Virus record (IMG/VR): IMGVR_UViG_3300028800_000185
Span: 1-39,987 of that record
Strand: one strand, 5' to 3'
Length of the DNA: 39,987 nucleotides
From: a virus
Every line of letters starts with the position of its first letter. Position 1 is the stretch's first letter. The position numbers and the translations under genes are program-made. Below the pieces are notes generated by a model that worked only from the letters and a program-made list of their open reading frames with translations, was not told the origin of the DNA and did no database searches. Below, piece by piece: positions 31,474 to 37,497 of this stretch.

Positions 31474-31629
31474 TTACTTCTTAGCTTTCTTCTTAAGAAT
31501 GTTAGCGCCGGCTTTTCGAGCCACATTAAGAGCTATGGCAATCGCCTGCTTCTTAGGTTTTCCCGCTTTTTCCTCTGTAGCTATGTTCTCTCCTACAGAT
31601 TTCTTACTTCCACTTTTGTTCAATGGCAT
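31474..31629 (-). CDS. Small basic protein, DUF6496-like
   Basis: A 51-residue basic protein from ATG at 31629: MPLNKSGSKKSVGENIATEE, then AGKPKKQAIAIALNVARKAG. The KAGKPKKQAxAIAxxxAR core is typical of the DUF6496 family, which is common in phage genomes near packaging genes. It ends right where TerS begins, so the two are probably co-transcribed. Possibly DNA-binding because of its charge. Confidence 0.7.
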   Translation of the reverse strand: MPLNKSGSKKSVGENIATEEKAGKPKKQAIAIALNVARKAGANILKKKAKK

Positions 31630-31637
31630 ATGTTTAC

Positions 31638-31829
31638 CTATTGGCTAATGGTAGACTTTAACTTTTGAAGTGTATTCACAACCTCATCAATCACAGCATC
31701 TCTAGAAGCTAGATCTTTCATGAGAGATGGATCTATTGCTTTTATGAATCCAAGTACTGAAGATAGAATAGCTGCAACGCTATCAACTGTGCATTCAGAT
31801 TTAAGGGCATTTAGAATAGTAAGTAACAT
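31638..31829 (-). CDS. Small helical hypothetical protein
   Basis: A 63-residue protein with an amphipathic, mostly hydrophobic helical pattern (VDSVAAILSSVLGFIKAIDP) and a C-terminal charged helix. It sits between the basic 51- and 43-residue genes with gaps of 8 and 0 bases. No membrane segment is convincing. Family unknown. Confidence 0.52.
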   Translation of the reverse strand: MLLTILNALKSECTVDSVAAILSSVLGFIKAIDPSLMKDLASRDAVIDEVVNTLQKLKSTISQ

Positions 31830-31961
31830 TTATTTCGCCTTTTTGTGGTGTTTTTTAGTTTCTTTCTTTTCTTCTTTCAAGTGTTTAGCATCTTTCTGAT
31901 GAAGATCTTTTTTCAACTTGTCTTTATGCTCATCGGGCTTTTCTTTTTTCTTATGAGTCAT
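31830..31961 (-). CDS. Lysine/histidine-rich small protein
   Basis: A 43-residue protein from ATG at 31961 after a GAGGA site. It is made almost only of Lys, Glu, Asp and His (MTHKKKEKPDEHKDKLKKDL, ending KKHHKKAK). Such peptides are likely unfolded alone and may bind DNA or help condensation. Low complexity means homology would be hard to prove. Confidence 0.5.
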   Translation of the reverse strand: MTHKKKEKPDEHKDKLKKDLHQKDAKHLKEEKKETKKHHKKAK

Positions 31962-31969
31962 GGAATCCT

Positions 31970-32149
31970 CTAGATATTCATTTTTGTTTTAATAATAACA
32001 TCTTCTACAGGTTCGCCAAAATCTTCAACAACTTTTTTGCACCATGATTTAAGAATGTCAGAGTTTTTACCTAGGAGTAGTTCTTCAATTTCGAAATGTT
32101 CTGTCATAGATCGCTGATCGTTTTTCACTTTGATAGAGACTTGGATCAT
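31970..32149 (-). CDS. Small hypothetical protein
   Basis: A 59-residue protein from ATG at 32149: a beta-type start (MIQVSIKVKNDQRSMTEHFE) and a helical end (ILKSWCKKVVEDFGEPVEDV). Its ATG overlaps the preceding stop by four bases (ATGA), good support for a real gene too short for usual cut-offs. Function unknown. Confidence 0.52.
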   Translation of the reverse strand: MIQVSIKVKNDQRSMTEHFEIEELLLGKNSDILKSWCKKVVEDFGEPVEDVIIKTKMNI

Positions 32150-32238
32150 TGTTTCTCATCGTCTAAGTTAAGGAATTTGAAGATTCTATCTAGTAAGCGA
32201 TCGAACTTTTGTTCAAGCCAAGCGTGAAATTTTCTCAT
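32146..32238 (-). CDS. Very small helical protein
   Basis: A 30-residue frame, MRKFHAWLEQKFDRLLDRIF plus KFLNLDDEKQ, that forms a perfect amphipathic helix. It is linked to both neighbours by stop-start overlaps (TAATG at 32236-32240 and ATGA at 32146-32149). This double coupling argues for translation. An amphipathic helix of this size could bind membrane or a partner protein. Confidence 0.45.
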   Translation of the reverse strand: MRKFHAWLEQKFDRLLDRIFKFLNLDDEKQ

Positions 32239-32369
32239 TACTTTTTCTTCATCTTATCTTTAGCTTTATCGATTATCTTGTCGTGTTTCTTGTCCTCTTT
32301 GAGGAGAGAGCCAAGGGCTTTAACCTGAGATTTTTCAACCTTAGAGATCTTTTTTATCTTTTTGTCCAT
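32238..32369 (-). CDS. Lysine-rich small protein
   Basis: A 43-residue protein from ATG at 32369: MDKKIKKISKVEKSQVKALG, then a Lys/Asp helix to the end. The pattern KxxALGxLLKEDKKHDKIIDKAKDK suggests a conserved small phage protein of the same type as 31830-31961. The ribosome site is weak. Confidence 0.48.
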   Translation of the reverse strand: MDKKIKKISKVEKSQVKALGSLLKEDKKHDKIIDKAKDKMKKK

Positions 32370-32417
32370 AAGGCAAAGATAGCTAAAAATAATTTTTAGA
32401 TGAAGAAAAATTTTAAA

Positions 32418-32621
32418 CTACGCACTTCGCCTAGCACGTAAATGATCGAAGTAAGCAACTCCTAGACCCAACAGAAAGCCGAAAATCATGGCGAGGATGT
32501 CTGAAACATACAGTTCAGCGACAACTTTGTCCATGTATCCCCATTCAAAGAAATAAGTGAGATACTCGAGTCCTATGCAAAATGAAATGGTACCAAAAAT
32601 AACAAGTAATACATTTTTCAT
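32418..32621 (-). CDS. Small membrane protein
   Basis: A 67-residue protein with two hydrophobic segments (VLLVIFGTISFCIGLEYLTY and ILAMIFGFLLGLGVAYF) separated by a short polar loop, and a basic tail (DHLRARRSA). It could be a holin-type or superinfection-exclusion protein; two passes with a charged end fit a class II holin, but no lysin is nearby. The start follows a leader AGGATTAATGATTC that recurs before the next genes. Confidence 0.58.
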   Translation of the reverse strand: MKNVLLVIFGTISFCIGLEYLTYFFEWGYMDKVVAELYVSDILAMIFGFLLGLGVAYFDHLRARRSA

Positions 32622-32635
32622 GAATCATTAATCCT

Positions 32636-32827
32636 TTAGGTATGTATAGGATGTTCCAAGGACGCGCATCCATCTTTATATTCTTTCCAAAGAATATGAC
32701 CATATATATTTTGTCTACGCAATATTTCTGAACAAATAGCCCCTAATCGTAACATATCAATTGATTCATTCTGTTCTAGAAATTCAAGCAATTCGGTAGG
32801 CGAATAGTCTTTTAATGGTTTTTTCAT
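32636..32827 (-). CDS. Small hypothetical protein
   Basis: A 63-residue soluble protein (MKKPLKDYSPTELLEFLEQN, then MLRLGAICSEILRRQNIYGH). Start preceded by the leader AGGATTAACGATTC, nearly the same as that of the neighbouring genes. Family unknown. Confidence 0.52.
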   Translation of the reverse strand: MKKPLKDYSPTELLEFLEQNESIDMLRLGAICSEILRRQNIYGHILWKEYKDGCASLEHPIHT

Positions 32828-32850
32828 GAATCGTTAATCCTTATAGTTCG

Positions 32851-33153
32851 TTAGCATCTATCTCTTAAAATCATGCACCAGTTTGCCACAGCTATCCTTT
32901 GGTCACCTACGAATGCGATAACCCTGAATATGTAACCAAGCCTAGTTGATCGAACACGATGAATATCAGACATAGCTTCTATGCGTTCATCGAAAATTTT
33001 CTTTATATTGATGCGAGCACTATCTACAATATTTACTTTTTTCGATGATCTAGAAGAAGAGAATTCTAGTGAAGATATATTGCTCTCAGAGCAAAACGAA
33101 AAAAACTGATCATATTGAGATACTGGGAATTCTCGAATAGTTGTATTTTCCAT
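32851..33153 (-). CDS. Small hypothetical protein
   Basis: A 100-residue protein with a Ser-rich segment (SSLEFSSSRSSKKVNIVDSA) followed by a mixed alpha/beta part (YIFRVIAFVGDQRIAVANWC). The leader AGGATTAAAGAGTT before its ATG also holds the stop of the upstream 59-residue gene. Family unknown. Confidence 0.52.
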   Translation of the reverse strand: MENTTIREFPVSQYDQFFSFCSESNISSLEFSSSRSSKKVNIVDSARINIKKIFDERIEAMSDIHRVRSTRLGYIFRVIAFVGDQRIAVANWCMILRDRC

Positions 33154-33159
33154 AACTCT

Positions 33160-33339
33160 TTAATCCTGTAACTGTTGACCTAGTGGTTTTTCTGGTCTAT
33201 CTTTACAATAGTAACATAAATTATCTTTGCATTTTTGTTCATTCCAATGATTACAGAAATGGCAATAGTAAGCGTCGTATCTTTCATTATATTTGCCATT
33301 GTTCCCACATATACGACACTGCTTCGCGAAGATATTCAT
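33160..33339 (-). CDS. Small zinc-finger protein
   Basis: A 59-residue protein from ATG at 33339, just below common length cut-offs. It has six Cys/His groups in a compact pattern: CRICGN, YYCHFCNHW, then KCKDNLCYYC. This can hold two zinc ions. The leader AGGATAAATGAGTT before the ATG belongs to the same series as its neighbours. It may act as a regulator or as an adaptor to a host protein. Confidence 0.6.
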   Translation of the reverse strand: MNIFAKQCRICGNNGKYNERYDAYYCHFCNHWNEQKCKDNLCYYCKDRPEKPLGQQLQD

Positions 33340-33415
33340 AACTCATTTATCCTCTAGGTGTGAGACTGGTGACAAAAAGGCATTTTATTGACCATTTATT
33401 GGCATATTTTACTCG

Positions 33416-33745
33416 TCAAAAAGGAATATCAGGATCTTCTACAAAAGGTTTTTCTTCCTTTGTGGCCTGAGCCTGCTTTTCGCAGAAATCGTCAATAGCA
33501 AAAAGCACCTTACTACTAAACAAGTCTTGATGTTCCTTCGTCCTAAATCTAAGGTAGGGCCAATACTTCTTCACTCCGTCTTCCTCCGTTTCTCGTGATG
33601 GGAATGATACCCAACGGTGGCCGTTCTTCATGAAAAGCTTGACCCCAAAAATTTCTACTTGCCACTTGGCTATAAAGATATCGGCGAAGCCTTGTAAAGC
33701 TCCGGCGGATTTAGGTATGAATTTAAGGCATTCTATTTCTGACAT
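33416..33745 (-). CDS. SpoVG-like protein with SSB-type C-terminal tip
   Basis: A 109-residue protein from ATG at 33745 (GTG at 33751 is possible). The body resembles SpoVG-type folds: FADIFIAKWQVEIFGVKLFM, then GHRWVSFPSRETEEDG and YWPYLRF. Such proteins can bind nucleic acid. The last residues, FVEDPDIPF, look like the acidic DDDIPF-type tip that single-strand-binding proteins use to recruit repair and replication partners. It lies near RusA and the replication-type genes, so a role as a phage single-strand-binding hub is proposed. Confidence 0.6.
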   Translation of the reverse strand: MSEIECLKFIPKSAGALQGFADIFIAKWQVEIFGVKLFMKNGHRWVSFPSRETEEDGVKKYWPYLRFRTKEHQDLFSSKVLFAIDDFCEKQAQATKEEKPFVEDPDIPF

Positions 33746-33966
33746 TCGCACACCGCTTTCGTTAAAGACAATATTTTCATAATTCTATCTTCTGCATCCT
33801 TCTCTGAACTATATTCACCTAAAGTTAAGAAATCCTCATCTCCACTCACCCAACAAACAATTATCCATGATTTAAGTGTATCTCTGCGTATTGCGAAAGC
33901 ATTAATTTGAGAAAATCTAATCCAAGTTTTCATACCCACTTCAGAGCAAATCCAAAAATCCGTCAT
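33733..33966 (-). CDS. Small hypothetical protein
   Basis: A 77-residue protein (MTDFWICSEVGMKTWIRFSQ, INAFAIRRDTLKSWIIV) with a beta-rich start and a helical end (SSEKDAEDRIMKILSLTKAV). The pattern suggests a PH-like fold but I cannot assign it. It overlaps both neighbours by a few bases, a sign of one translation unit with 33963-34169 and the SpoVG-like gene. Confidence 0.52.
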   Translation of the reverse strand: MTDFWICSEVGMKTWIRFSQINAFAIRRDTLKSWIIVCWVSGDEDFLTLGEYSSEKDAEDRIMKILSLTKAVCECQK

Positions 33967-34169
33967 TCTAGGCTCCTCTCTTCATTTACAAAAGTACGTC
34001 CCATAGCCAAGTAATCTTTAACAGCATTCATGACAAAGGCCGATAGAGTACATCCCATCTCTAGGGCTATCCTTTTTAAGATATAATGCTCTTCTTTTGT
34101 TACACGTATAGGCATAATCTTTATTTTATTGACGTTAGTTTTTCTGTTGAAAGGGTTAGCGTTTTCCAA
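33963..34169 (-). CDS. Ribbon-helix-helix (Arc/CopG-type) DNA-binding protein
   Basis: A 68-residue protein. Residues 15-55 (IKIMPIRVTKEEHYILKRIA, then LEMGCTLSAFVMNAVKDYLA) match the ribbon-helix-helix pattern: a short strand, a helix, a turn with Gly, and a second helix starting at SAF. It is expected to bind operators as dimers and may control this minus-strand operon. The upstream leader contains AAGGAT. Confidence 0.7.
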   Translation of the reverse strand: MENANPFNRKTNVNKIKIMPIRVTKEEHYILKRIALEMGCTLSAFVMNAVKDYLAMGRTFVNEERSLE

Positions 34170-34245
34170 ATTTATCCTTTTTTCCTATAGGATAACATAT
34201 ACAAACCTACAAATCAACGTATATTTGTATGTACAGGAATATAAA

Positions 34246-34680
34246 TTACTCTTGTAGATCCCTCCATCTCACTTCAATTTCTGTCCTGGTTTCTTTGGAT
34301 CGATGTTTACTTGCGGTGAGCTGAGCAACAAAGTGGTCATCGGCGTAAATGACCCCCGTCATCAGGTCTAGGTAAAACTTCAAAAAGTTATCGAGATCTT
34401 TAGCCCCATGCCACAAAGCCATCTCTTGATCACGCAACTTAGCTTTAGAGCTCCCTTTTGGGAAAGCGATCATGAACTTAAAGTCGATGAGATAAAGCCG
34501 ATCCTCTTTCATTTTGTAGCCATGGGCATCACATTGCGCAAACAGGTACATCTTGAGGCTCTGTTTTATCACTTTCTGAGGATCGTACACTTGAGTAAAC
34601 TTCCCCTTGTGAGCGAATCGCGGCCGTGATTGGGCATAAGGAGTGCCTGGTAACACGAGCTTAAGACTTCCCTCTTCCAT
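34246..34680 (-). CDS. rusA: RusA-like Holliday junction resolvase
   Basis: A 144-residue endonuclease that cuts four-way DNA junctions, probably to clear branches before packaging. The family pattern is complete: start LPGTPYAQSRPRFAHKGKF, catalytic Asp95 and Asp97 in AKDLDNFLKFYLD, paired Asp114-Asp115 in IYADDHFVAQ and the conserved Lys125. Length is usual. Its start lies two bases from the stop of the winged-helix gene upstream, so the replication and resolution genes form one operon. Confidence 0.88.
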   Translation of the reverse strand: MEEGSLKLVLPGTPYAQSRPRFAHKGKFTQVYDPQKVIKQSLKMYLFAQCDAHGYKMKEDRLYLIDFKFMIAFPKGSSKAKLRDQEMALWHGAKDLDNFLKFYLDLMTGVIYADDHFVAQLTASKHRSKETRTEIEVRWRDLQE

Positions 34681-34682
34681 GC

Positions 34683-35480
34683 TTAAGATTCCTTAGTGGC
34701 TAAATGCTCTTTATATTTTTTAAAATATTCTTTGTCTAGTTTATGTTTTTTCCAGAATTCTTCGTTCCTATTAAAAAGAAAATGCTCTTGAATCGCCCCA
34801 CTGATCACGGTTACCCCTTTTTCGTCTACATGCCAATTGACCTGTTTCTCGCTATACCTTCGCCTACAAACCATAAGTTCCTCCATAAACCTCTGTTTCT
34901 GAAGATTTCTATAGACGGTGTCTGACCATTTTACAAAATCTTTCACGTTTCCATCTGGTTGCTCAAGATAGATGGAAAACACTTTTTCAAAATCCTCTTC
35001 GGAACGATTCTTCTCAAGCCACAGTTTTTTATTTTTATTTTTGAAAAGAAAATCCTCTTCCTCTTTTTTCGGTAAGGAGGGAGGAGGATTCTTCTTATTC
35101 TTTTCTTTCTTATTCTTTTCTTCCGCACGGGCGTGCCTCTCGAAGGGCACAGGCATGCTGTTCGTAAAACTTTTTTGAATATCACATTCTTTCATCGCTG
35201 AATAATGATTGCATGTCCATATTTTTCGTTCCCAACCGAATCCTTTTTTTATAGTTCTTCTTTTTATAAACCCCAAATCCTCGAGTAACTTAAGACGATC
35301 TGATATCACCCTCTTCTTACATTTACAGATTTCTGCTAAATATACATCAGTTGCAAAACAATAACCTTGCTGATTGGATAAAGCATTAAGACGACCGAAT
35401 AAGATTGCTGTAGCATTATCGATATCTGAATGATTAACGATATATGCCGGTATGAGAAGGAAGGCATTATGTTGGTTCAT
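34683..35480 (-). CDS. Winged-helix replication-type protein
   Basis: A 265-residue protein. Residues 5-75 hold a winged helix (AYIVNHSDIDNATAILFGRL, CFATDVYLAEICKCKKRVIS, LEDLGFIKRRTIKKG) like the N-terminus of phage replication initiators. A very charged linker follows (about residues 115-155: KNKKEKNKKNPPPSLPKKEE). The C-terminal 110 residues are helical and may bind a helicase or loader. Its start overlaps the stop of the gene upstream by ATGA. Part of the linker is a duplicated 57-bp segment. Confidence 0.65.
   Translation of the reverse strand: MNQHNAFLLIPAYIVNHSDIDNATAILFGRLNALSNQQGYCFATDVYLAEICKCKKRVISDRLKLLEDLGFIKRRTIKKGFGWERKIWTCNHYSAMKECDIQKSFTNSMPVPFERHARAEEKNKKEKNKKNPPPSLPKKEEEDFLFKNKNKKLWLEKNRSEEDFEKVFSIYLEQPDGNVKDFVKWSDTVYRNLQKQRFMEELMVCRRRYSEKQVNWHVDEKGVTVISGAIQEHFLFNRNEEFWKKHKLDKEYFKKYKEHLATKES
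35037..35093. repeat. 57-bp direct repeat, copy 1 (in 34683-35480)
   Basis: The 57 bases 35037-35093 are identical to 35501-35557, 464 bases away. Both are read in the same frame on the minus strand and encode the same linker (KNPPPSLPKKEEEDFLFKN). The identity at DNA level, including silent positions, shows a recent copy event or ongoing gene conversion between two adjacent genes. Confidence 0.85.
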
Positions 35481-35974
35481 GCATCCTCTCTTTGAATTTC
35501 ATTTTTGAAAAGAAAATCCTCTTCCTCTTTTTTCGGTAAGGAGGGAGGAGGATTCTTTTTATTACTTTCTAAAGAGTCTTTCTTTACTTTATAAGGAGGC
35601 GAGTTTTCCTCATGAGGATTTTCCGCACGAGGATTTTTATCAATAGGAGAGAGGCTTCTGAGGAATTTAGGAAATTCAGAAACTTGATAGTTGACTCTCC
35701 TCCATCCTTGATCACTAGAATAACGATTCATGGAAATATAACCCAAACCAATAAGCTCATCCAAAATCCGTTTAAGCTTATCTTTTCCTATGAGAGTGAC
35801 AGTCATCAAATGCACTCTATTGATTTTCCATCCCTCTGATAAAGAAAGCAAATAACCCATAAGGCCCTTAGCCTCTAGAGAAAGATTAGATCGTTGCATG
35901 AGATCTCTATTGATCATGACATAAGGATTAAGTTTATCATGAGGACATCTTTCAAATGTCGATTCATCATTCAT
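35477..35974 (-). CDS. Winged-helix replication-type protein with duplicated tail
   Basis: A 165-residue protein with AAAGGAAT before its start. Residues 15-95 are a winged helix (YVMINRDLMQRSNLSLEAKG, LLSLSEGWKINRVHL, LKRILDELIGLGYISMNRYS), a type found in replisome organisers. The tail (residues 140-160) carries the same NPPPSLPKKEEEDFLFKN linker as the next gene, after which it stops. It could be a partner of, or a truncated version of, the 265-residue protein; recombination across the 57-bp repeat would fuse the two genes. Confidence 0.62.
   Translation of the reverse strand: MNDESTFERCPHDKLNPYVMINRDLMQRSNLSLEAKGLMGYLLSLSEGWKINRVHLMTVTLIGKDKLKRILDELIGLGYISMNRYSSDQGWRRVNYQVSEFPKFLRSLSPIDKNPRAENPHEENSPPYKVKKDSLESNKKNPPPSLPKKEEEDFLFKNEIQREDA
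35501..35557. repeat. 57-bp direct repeat, copy 2 (in 35477-35974)
   Basis: Exact second copy of 35037-35093, near the 3' end of the upstream winged-helix gene. Recombination between copies would delete 464 bases and fuse the N-terminal domain of this gene to the C-terminal domain of the next, in frame. Confidence 0.85.
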
Positions 35975-36028
35975 AGCGATTCCTTTTGGGCAAAACGCAA
36001 CCCAATGAATTAAAATATTTTATGGTAC

Positions 36029-36058
36029 TTGTTGATAAAAAGATTGTTGTGATATAAA
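36029..36058 (+). promoter_or_regulatory. Predicted promoter in the control region
   Basis: TTGTTG at 36029-36034 and TATAAA at 36053-36058 are 18 bases apart. An RNA started near 36065 would meet the terminator at 36082-36123 after only about 20-60 bases, so the product would be a short leader RNA unless an antiterminator acts. Prediction by pattern only. Confidence 0.4.
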
Positions 36059-36081
36059 ATTCAGACATAATGTGTATCTTT

Positions 36082-36123
36082 AACCCTTGAGAGGTTGTCG
36101 CCTCATATCAAGGGTTTTTTTTT
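36082..36123 (+). terminator. Strong rho-independent terminator
   Basis: Arms AACCCTTGA (36082-36090) and TCAAGGGTT (36108-36116) pair perfectly, with an inner GAGG/CCTC pair that extends the stem, followed by nine T. It lies in the gap between the replication-type genes and the repressor gene, pointing to the plus strand, with no coding gene directly upstream on that strand. Confidence 0.82.
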
Positions 36124-36318
36124 GTCCGAGTCTATCCATCTAAAATGTTTCTGGCAAATAGAATTTTAACTGATATGTCTGGGAATCAAGAGCTATCTTG
36201 ACTTCTTGCCTGAAATTTTTTTTCATGATAAGATAACTTTGATTTGTCACTATTCTAAAAAACACAAACCTGTGTGAGATTGTATTTTCCTTTGACAAAT
36301 CTTTAGTTATAGAAGACT
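36124..36318. other. Non-coding part of the control region
   Basis: About 195 bases between two terminators hold no reading frame with a start signal that I can support. The sequence is AT-rich with runs of T and A and a TTTGACA at 36292-36298, but no well-spaced -10 follows. It could contain a small RNA ending at the terminator at 36319-36345, or operator sites. Confidence 0.4.
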
Positions 36319-36345
36319 GGGCCTAGCGAAAGTTAGGCCCTTTTA
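36319..36345. terminator. Bidirectional terminator after the repressor gene
   Basis: GGGCCTA (36319-36325) pairs with TAGGCCC (36334-36340) around GCGAAAGT. TTTTAGTTTTT follows on the plus strand, and the stop of the repressor gene (36343) borders it on the minus strand, so it can serve both directions. The small loop contains GCGAAAG. Confidence 0.7.
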
Positions 36346-36579
36346 GTTTTTCTTAAGCCCTTTCAAAACCTCGGCCAATTCCAAAGCATCTTTTTCAGTA
36401 AGCATATCAGTTAAAGAGACAATGCCTTCTGTGATGTTATGAATAAGCAATGCGGTGTGAAGTCTAGGAGACTGACGACGATGGACTATGTTGAGAACAG
36501 TTTGATAAGTTAGATCGTGCTCTGATGCAAACTGAGTAGGCCTTAGTTTTTTGGACCATAGATAATCTTCTAAGTTCAT
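36343..36579 (-). CDS. Cro/C1-like helix-turn-helix regulator
   Basis: A 78-residue protein: MNLEDYLWSKKLRPTQFASE, HDLTYQTVLNIVHRRQSPR, ending in a Glu/Leu helix. TQFASEHDLTYQTVLNIV is a helix-turn-helix with the phage Cro/C1 spacing. It is transcribed divergently from the early operon (36722 onward), and a repeated sequence in the gap is a likely operator. A leader CAAGGATTAATTT precedes its ATG. It is probably the early switch. Confidence 0.75.
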   Translation of the reverse strand: MNLEDYLWSKKLRPTQFASEHDLTYQTVLNIVHRRQSPRLHTALLIHNITEGIVSLTDMLTEKDALELAEVLKGLKKN

Positions 36580-36596
36580 AAATTAATCCTTGGTTG

Positions 36597-36674
36597 GAAA
36601 AAGTATACATTTATTGATAAAAAAAAGCAAAACAAAAAAGATTCTTTTTTGTTGTGAAAAAGTATAAATTGTTG
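36597..36674. promoter_or_regulatory. Divergent promoter/operator region with repeated box
   Basis: Two similar boxes, GAAAAAGTATACATTTATTG (36597-36616) and GAAAAAGTATAAATTGTTG (36656-36674), lie about 59 bases apart in the gap between the repressor gene and the early operon. The second contains TATAAA at 36663-36668 as a possible -10 with TTGTTG at 36649-36654 too close to be ideal. The spacing of nearly six helical turns would place two dimers on one face of the DNA. Confidence 0.5.
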
Positions 36675-36690
36675 TATTCTTACAGAAAAG

Positions 36691-36705
36691 CAGGCAGGAA
36701 TGCCC
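36691..36705 (+). repeat. 15-nt leader repeat before early genes (copy 1)
   Basis: CAGGCAGGAATGCCC at 36691-36705 occurs again at 36978-36992. Each copy lies 16-18 bases before the start of a small early gene and holds its own AGGA-ATG pair, which in copy 1 would give only Met-Pro before a stop. It may be a protein- or RNA-binding leader, or a mini-ORF that modulates translation. Confidence 0.55.
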
Positions 36706-36721
36706 TAAACCAAAAAGGAAA

Positions 36722-36976
36722 ATGAAGATGATAAGTTTACAAAAAACTTTAAAACTGTTCGTTCTCAAACACGAGATGACTATTGTTGAGAAAGAAGCAT
36801 TGCTAAGCGAACTTATATCTACATATGTAACTGGCGAACCAAGTCCTTTAATGAAATCTCTGTTAGATGACGATTTCGATAGATTTCAAAAACTGGTGAT
36901 ACACATGAATAAAGAAGGTTCAAATATCTTTGAAGCCGCGAAAAAAATAGAATTTACTGCAAATAGCGAATTTTAA
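36722..36976 (+). CDS. Early small hypothetical protein
   Basis: An 84-residue helical protein and the first gene of the early plus-strand operon; AAGGAAA precedes the ATG at 36722. It reads TLKLFVLKHEMTIVEKEALL, then a charged second half (DDDFDRFQKLVIHMNKEGSN). The family is not recognised. Upstream lies a 15-base leader that recurs before the next gene. Confidence 0.6.
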   Translation: MKMISLQKTLKLFVLKHEMTIVEKEALLSELISTYVTGEPSPLMKSLLDDDFDRFQKLVIHMNKEGSNIFEAAKKIEFTANSEF

Positions 36977-36977
36977 T

Positions 36978-36992
36978 CAGGCAGGAATGCCC
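36978..36992 (+). repeat. 15-nt leader repeat before early genes (copy 2)
   Basis: Exact second copy of 36691-36705, placed one base after the stop of the first early gene. In this copy the inner ATG stays open into the next gene's frame (start 36987), so the longer version of that gene's product would begin MPHKRK. Confidence 0.55.
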
Positions 36993-37010
36993 CACAAAAG
37001 GAAGATGAAA

Positions 37011-37238
37011 ATGCGTGATTATGACGATGAATTTTACGGTGTCCATGATGAACCAAGTCTAATATGCCCAGTGACCATAGACGACTGGAAACATGGCAAG
37101 GATCACTTCCAAGGCGTTCTAGAGTGTCTTTATGGCTACAAGTCACTTAAAGACCTAGAATGTCATCTAGAAGAGGTTTGCTACATGTTTAATATTAACT
37201 TACCTGAACCAAAAAGGAAGTTACCTACAGATGAATAG
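37011..37238 (+). CDS. Early small hypothetical protein
   Basis: A 75-residue acidic protein from ATG at 37011, six bases after AAGGAAG; in-frame ATGs at 37005 and 36987 are alternatives. It reads MRDYDDEFYGVHDEPSLICP, then DHFQGVLECLYGYKSLKDLE. It ends eight bases inside the next gene. Family not recognised. Confidence 0.55.
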   Translation: MRDYDDEFYGVHDEPSLICPVTIDDWKHGKDHFQGVLECLYGYKSLKDLECHLEEVCYMFNINLPEPKRKLPTDE

Positions 37239-37497
37239 CTGGGAAGTTTTAGAATGGGCCATGTACCAAAGTTACTGTGCTCAACGAGATAAATGGTTTG
37301 ATCCATCAGCTACAAAGCCTAAGACTTTAAAAGCTATGAGACTAACTTATCCTAGTTTAGATGAATATGAACAAAAATATATGAAGGAACAAAATGAACG
37401 ATACAAAACCTATCAACCAACTCCAAGAGTTATCGAATACAACGGAGTTTTGCCAAGCCTTACTCAAGACACCTCATTACGCAAAAATGGGAGCTGA
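37231..37497 (+). CDS. Early small hypothetical protein overlapping recT
   Basis: An 88-residue protein with AAGGAAG ten bases upstream of the ATG at 37231. The first 55 residues look like a normal small phage protein (MNSWEVLEWAMYQSYCAQRD, then LTYPSLDEYEQKYMKEQNER). The last 30 residues are read across the first 104 bases of recT in another frame, so they may be a by-product. The overlap is unusually long for this genome. Confidence 0.55.
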   Translation: MNSWEVLEWAMYQSYCAQRDKWFDPSATKPKTLKAMRLTYPSLDEYEQKYMKEQNERYKTYQPTPRVIEYNGVLPSLTQDTSLRKNGS

